NCBI RefSeq assembly: GCF_023343835.1
Contig: NC_064444.1
Coordinates: forward strand, 12,389,719-12,453,718
DNA length: 64,000 nucleotides
DNA from: Lagopus muta
Taxonomy: Eukaryota > Chordata > Aves > Galliformes > Phasianidae
Direction: 5' to 3'
The notes under the pieces were generated by a model. That model worked only from the letters and a program-made list of their open reading frames with translations, was not told the DNA's origin and did not search any database. Shown here piece after piece: positions 62,332 to 64,000 of this stretch (its first letter is position 1; each line of letters begins with the position of its first letter). The position numbers were made by a program, and so were the translations under genes.

Positions 62332-64000
62332 GTAACGTCTTCATTCGTTTCTGTTCGACTCTTGTTCTGTCTGTTTTCACTGGTTGTCTATCTCATTGCT
62401 GTTGGCTGAATTTATACATTGACTTACTAATATGTGCATTAGAAATAGGACTGTGTTTCTTTGTGTTCCACCAAGCATTTTTTCACCTCAAGAATATATG
62501 TATATTCAACTGAGTACATAAATAACATAATGCCAGGACTTCCTGTTAACAAAGATGCCTCACTGCGGCACTGCTTAAGAATGTGGTGGCATTTTTTCAG
62601 TTCATAACAACTTTGCTTTTGCTTGAGGAACGTTTTGTGGTCTTGGGAAATAAGCCAAAATGTAACTCAGGATTCCTGTCTCTGTAACAGCTATGTTAAG
62701 GACTGTCCAACATACCTCCGTAATGCCTATCAGTGTTCTTGGTTATTAAAACCACTTCACTTTAGGCTGGATATTTTCAAACATTCTTCTTGTTAATGAA
62801 ACTCTTATCTATTACAAATAATTTTAGGATCAGTCAGTCACCTCCAACTTGCTAGAGTCTGCATTGTTCCTCAGCTGGCGTATTACAGAATTCCTACCCA
62901 GCTATAGTTTGCAATATTTTATGGAAAAGGCCATTCATGAAATTATTTAGTTACTTAAGCATTCTCCTTTCACTATTTATATTTCAATTATTCTCTGCTT
63001 TACTTTAGGCCCACGTGAACTTACAGGTGTGAGTAGTATATATAATACTGACGGCAGGCAATTGTCTGATGGAAAACCATTTTTTTTCCTTTTGTTCTCC
63101 TGGAGAAAAGATTGGTAAACCAGTAATTTATGGGGAAAATAGCAGTGAAAGAAAAACTTCAACAAACGTCCGACTTCTGAGGACTTGGGTGGTGATTCAT
63201 CCCTCTCTCCTAAATGAGAGGACCAGATTCCAGCGGGATGCGGAGGACAAAGAGGGGACAAGGTGGTAGCAGTAGTAGCAGAAGATGAGTGATTGCTGAG
63301 GAATGCGCCAGTTTTTTAGTTCTGAAGTTTTCAGACATAAAGATTTTCTGTTCTTGTTGAAAAGATTCTTAACGAAGAGGCAGAGTTGAGGAAACAAGTT
63401 AGAAAGTTGCTACTGAGAGTGTTAGAGGATGATGATGGTAGAAGTGGAAGTTAGGGGGAATTTGGGGCTAGGAAGATCATGTCCTCAAGAGACCATTGCT
63501 TTATGACTCCCTTGTTTGAGATTTTTCATGTTGGCTGTTTGTGTTCTGATTTTATTTTTTTTAAGAGATTGCTTTTGAGGCAGATGACCTCATAAGCAAA
63601 TTTGTTTAATTCTTTTCAACTCGCAGAAGCTGCTGTGCCCAATAAAATCACATAGGGCAGTGTGATTTTAGCTGAGATGATAGTGTGGATATACCTCAGC
63701 TTCATTTGGAATGGCTGTAGCCATTAAATTCTTTGTAAGACTCCTATGGACATTTTTAATGCACTGCATTACTACCTGTCTTCTAGAAACTATTACTGAA
63801 AAAAGCACGGGTTTTATTTTGTTCTGTTTTTTTGTTTGTTGTACAGAGAAGTAACTTTCTATTTGAATTTTCACTTTTGAAGGATGTTACATACTTCAGA
63901 TACCTGGTCTTTAGAGCTAAAATAGTGCAGGATTACTTGCTTTTTTTTAATGCTCAAAATACAGATGCACATAAAGCTGCTAGAATAAGTTGCTCTTAAT
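62332..64000 (+). other. LONP2 intron 12, 5' part (continues past window)
   Basis: Starts with the gtaacg donor. At least 1,669 bp with no acceptor leading into a frame that resembles the S16 protease domain, and no mobile element recognised. The next coding exon must lie beyond the window. Confidence 0.85.

Noticed and set aside
1..64000. CRISPR arrays, prokaryotic operons, integrons or phage genes
   Set aside because: No regularly spaced repeats, no long intron-less genes. Sequence is plainly vertebrate.

Overview
The window is vertebrate nuclear DNA, almost certainly from a galliform bird (chicken or a close relative). The evidence is GT-AG split exons, an AT-rich background with one sharp CpG island, at least ten CR1 (non-LTR) retroelement segments including the characteristic ATTCTATG-type 3' ends, and a mariner-like DNA transposon relic. 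There are no operons, CRISPR arrays or other prokaryotic features.

The only gene I can support is LONP2, the peroxisomal Lon protease, on the + strand. Its CpG-island promoter lies at about 33.06-33.46 kb. Twelve coding exons run from the ATG at 33,459 to 62,331. Every junction is GT-AG, every reading phase closes, and the exons join to 1,938 nt = 646 codons. The encoded part covers the N-terminal substrate-binding LON domain (exons 1-4), an acidic linker and helical region (exons 5-6), the complete AAA+ ATPase module (exons 7-11: Walker A 375-382, Walker B Asp442/Glu443, pore-loop Tyr417, Arg finger 504, sensor-2 Arg 562), and the linker just before the protease domain (exon 12). The S16 protease domain with its Ser-Lys dyad and the C-terminal peroxisomal signal (about 206 residues in the human protein) must lie beyond 64,000.

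Region by region: 1-350 is a CR1 reverse-transcriptase fragment. About 0.35-33.0 kb is intergenic DNA with CR1 copies at 7.9, 12.9 and 23.2 kb, a (TG)n tract at 22.1 kb, a 45-base poly-T at 24.3 kb, a 42-bp direct repeat pair at 25.15/26.68 kb, and CTCF-like motifs at 20.65 (+), 24.61 (-), 29.55 (-, weaker) and 33.21 kb (-, in the promoter). Within LONP2, intron 3 holds a CR1 inserted head-on inside an older CR1. Intron 7 holds a short CR1 tail. Intron 8 holds a well-preserved CR1 and a long decayed one. Intron 10 holds a mariner relic whose catalytic core is gone. Intron 11 holds a small CR1 scrap, a diverged 46-bp tandem duplication and a tRNA-like A/B-box relic.

I found no convincing previously undescribed system. 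The most testable leads are the convergent CTCF-like motifs facing the LONP2 promoter, the nested inverted CR1 pair, the deletion-derivative mariner, the 42-bp repeat pair and one splice-bounded 85-nt open segment at 5,162-5,246.
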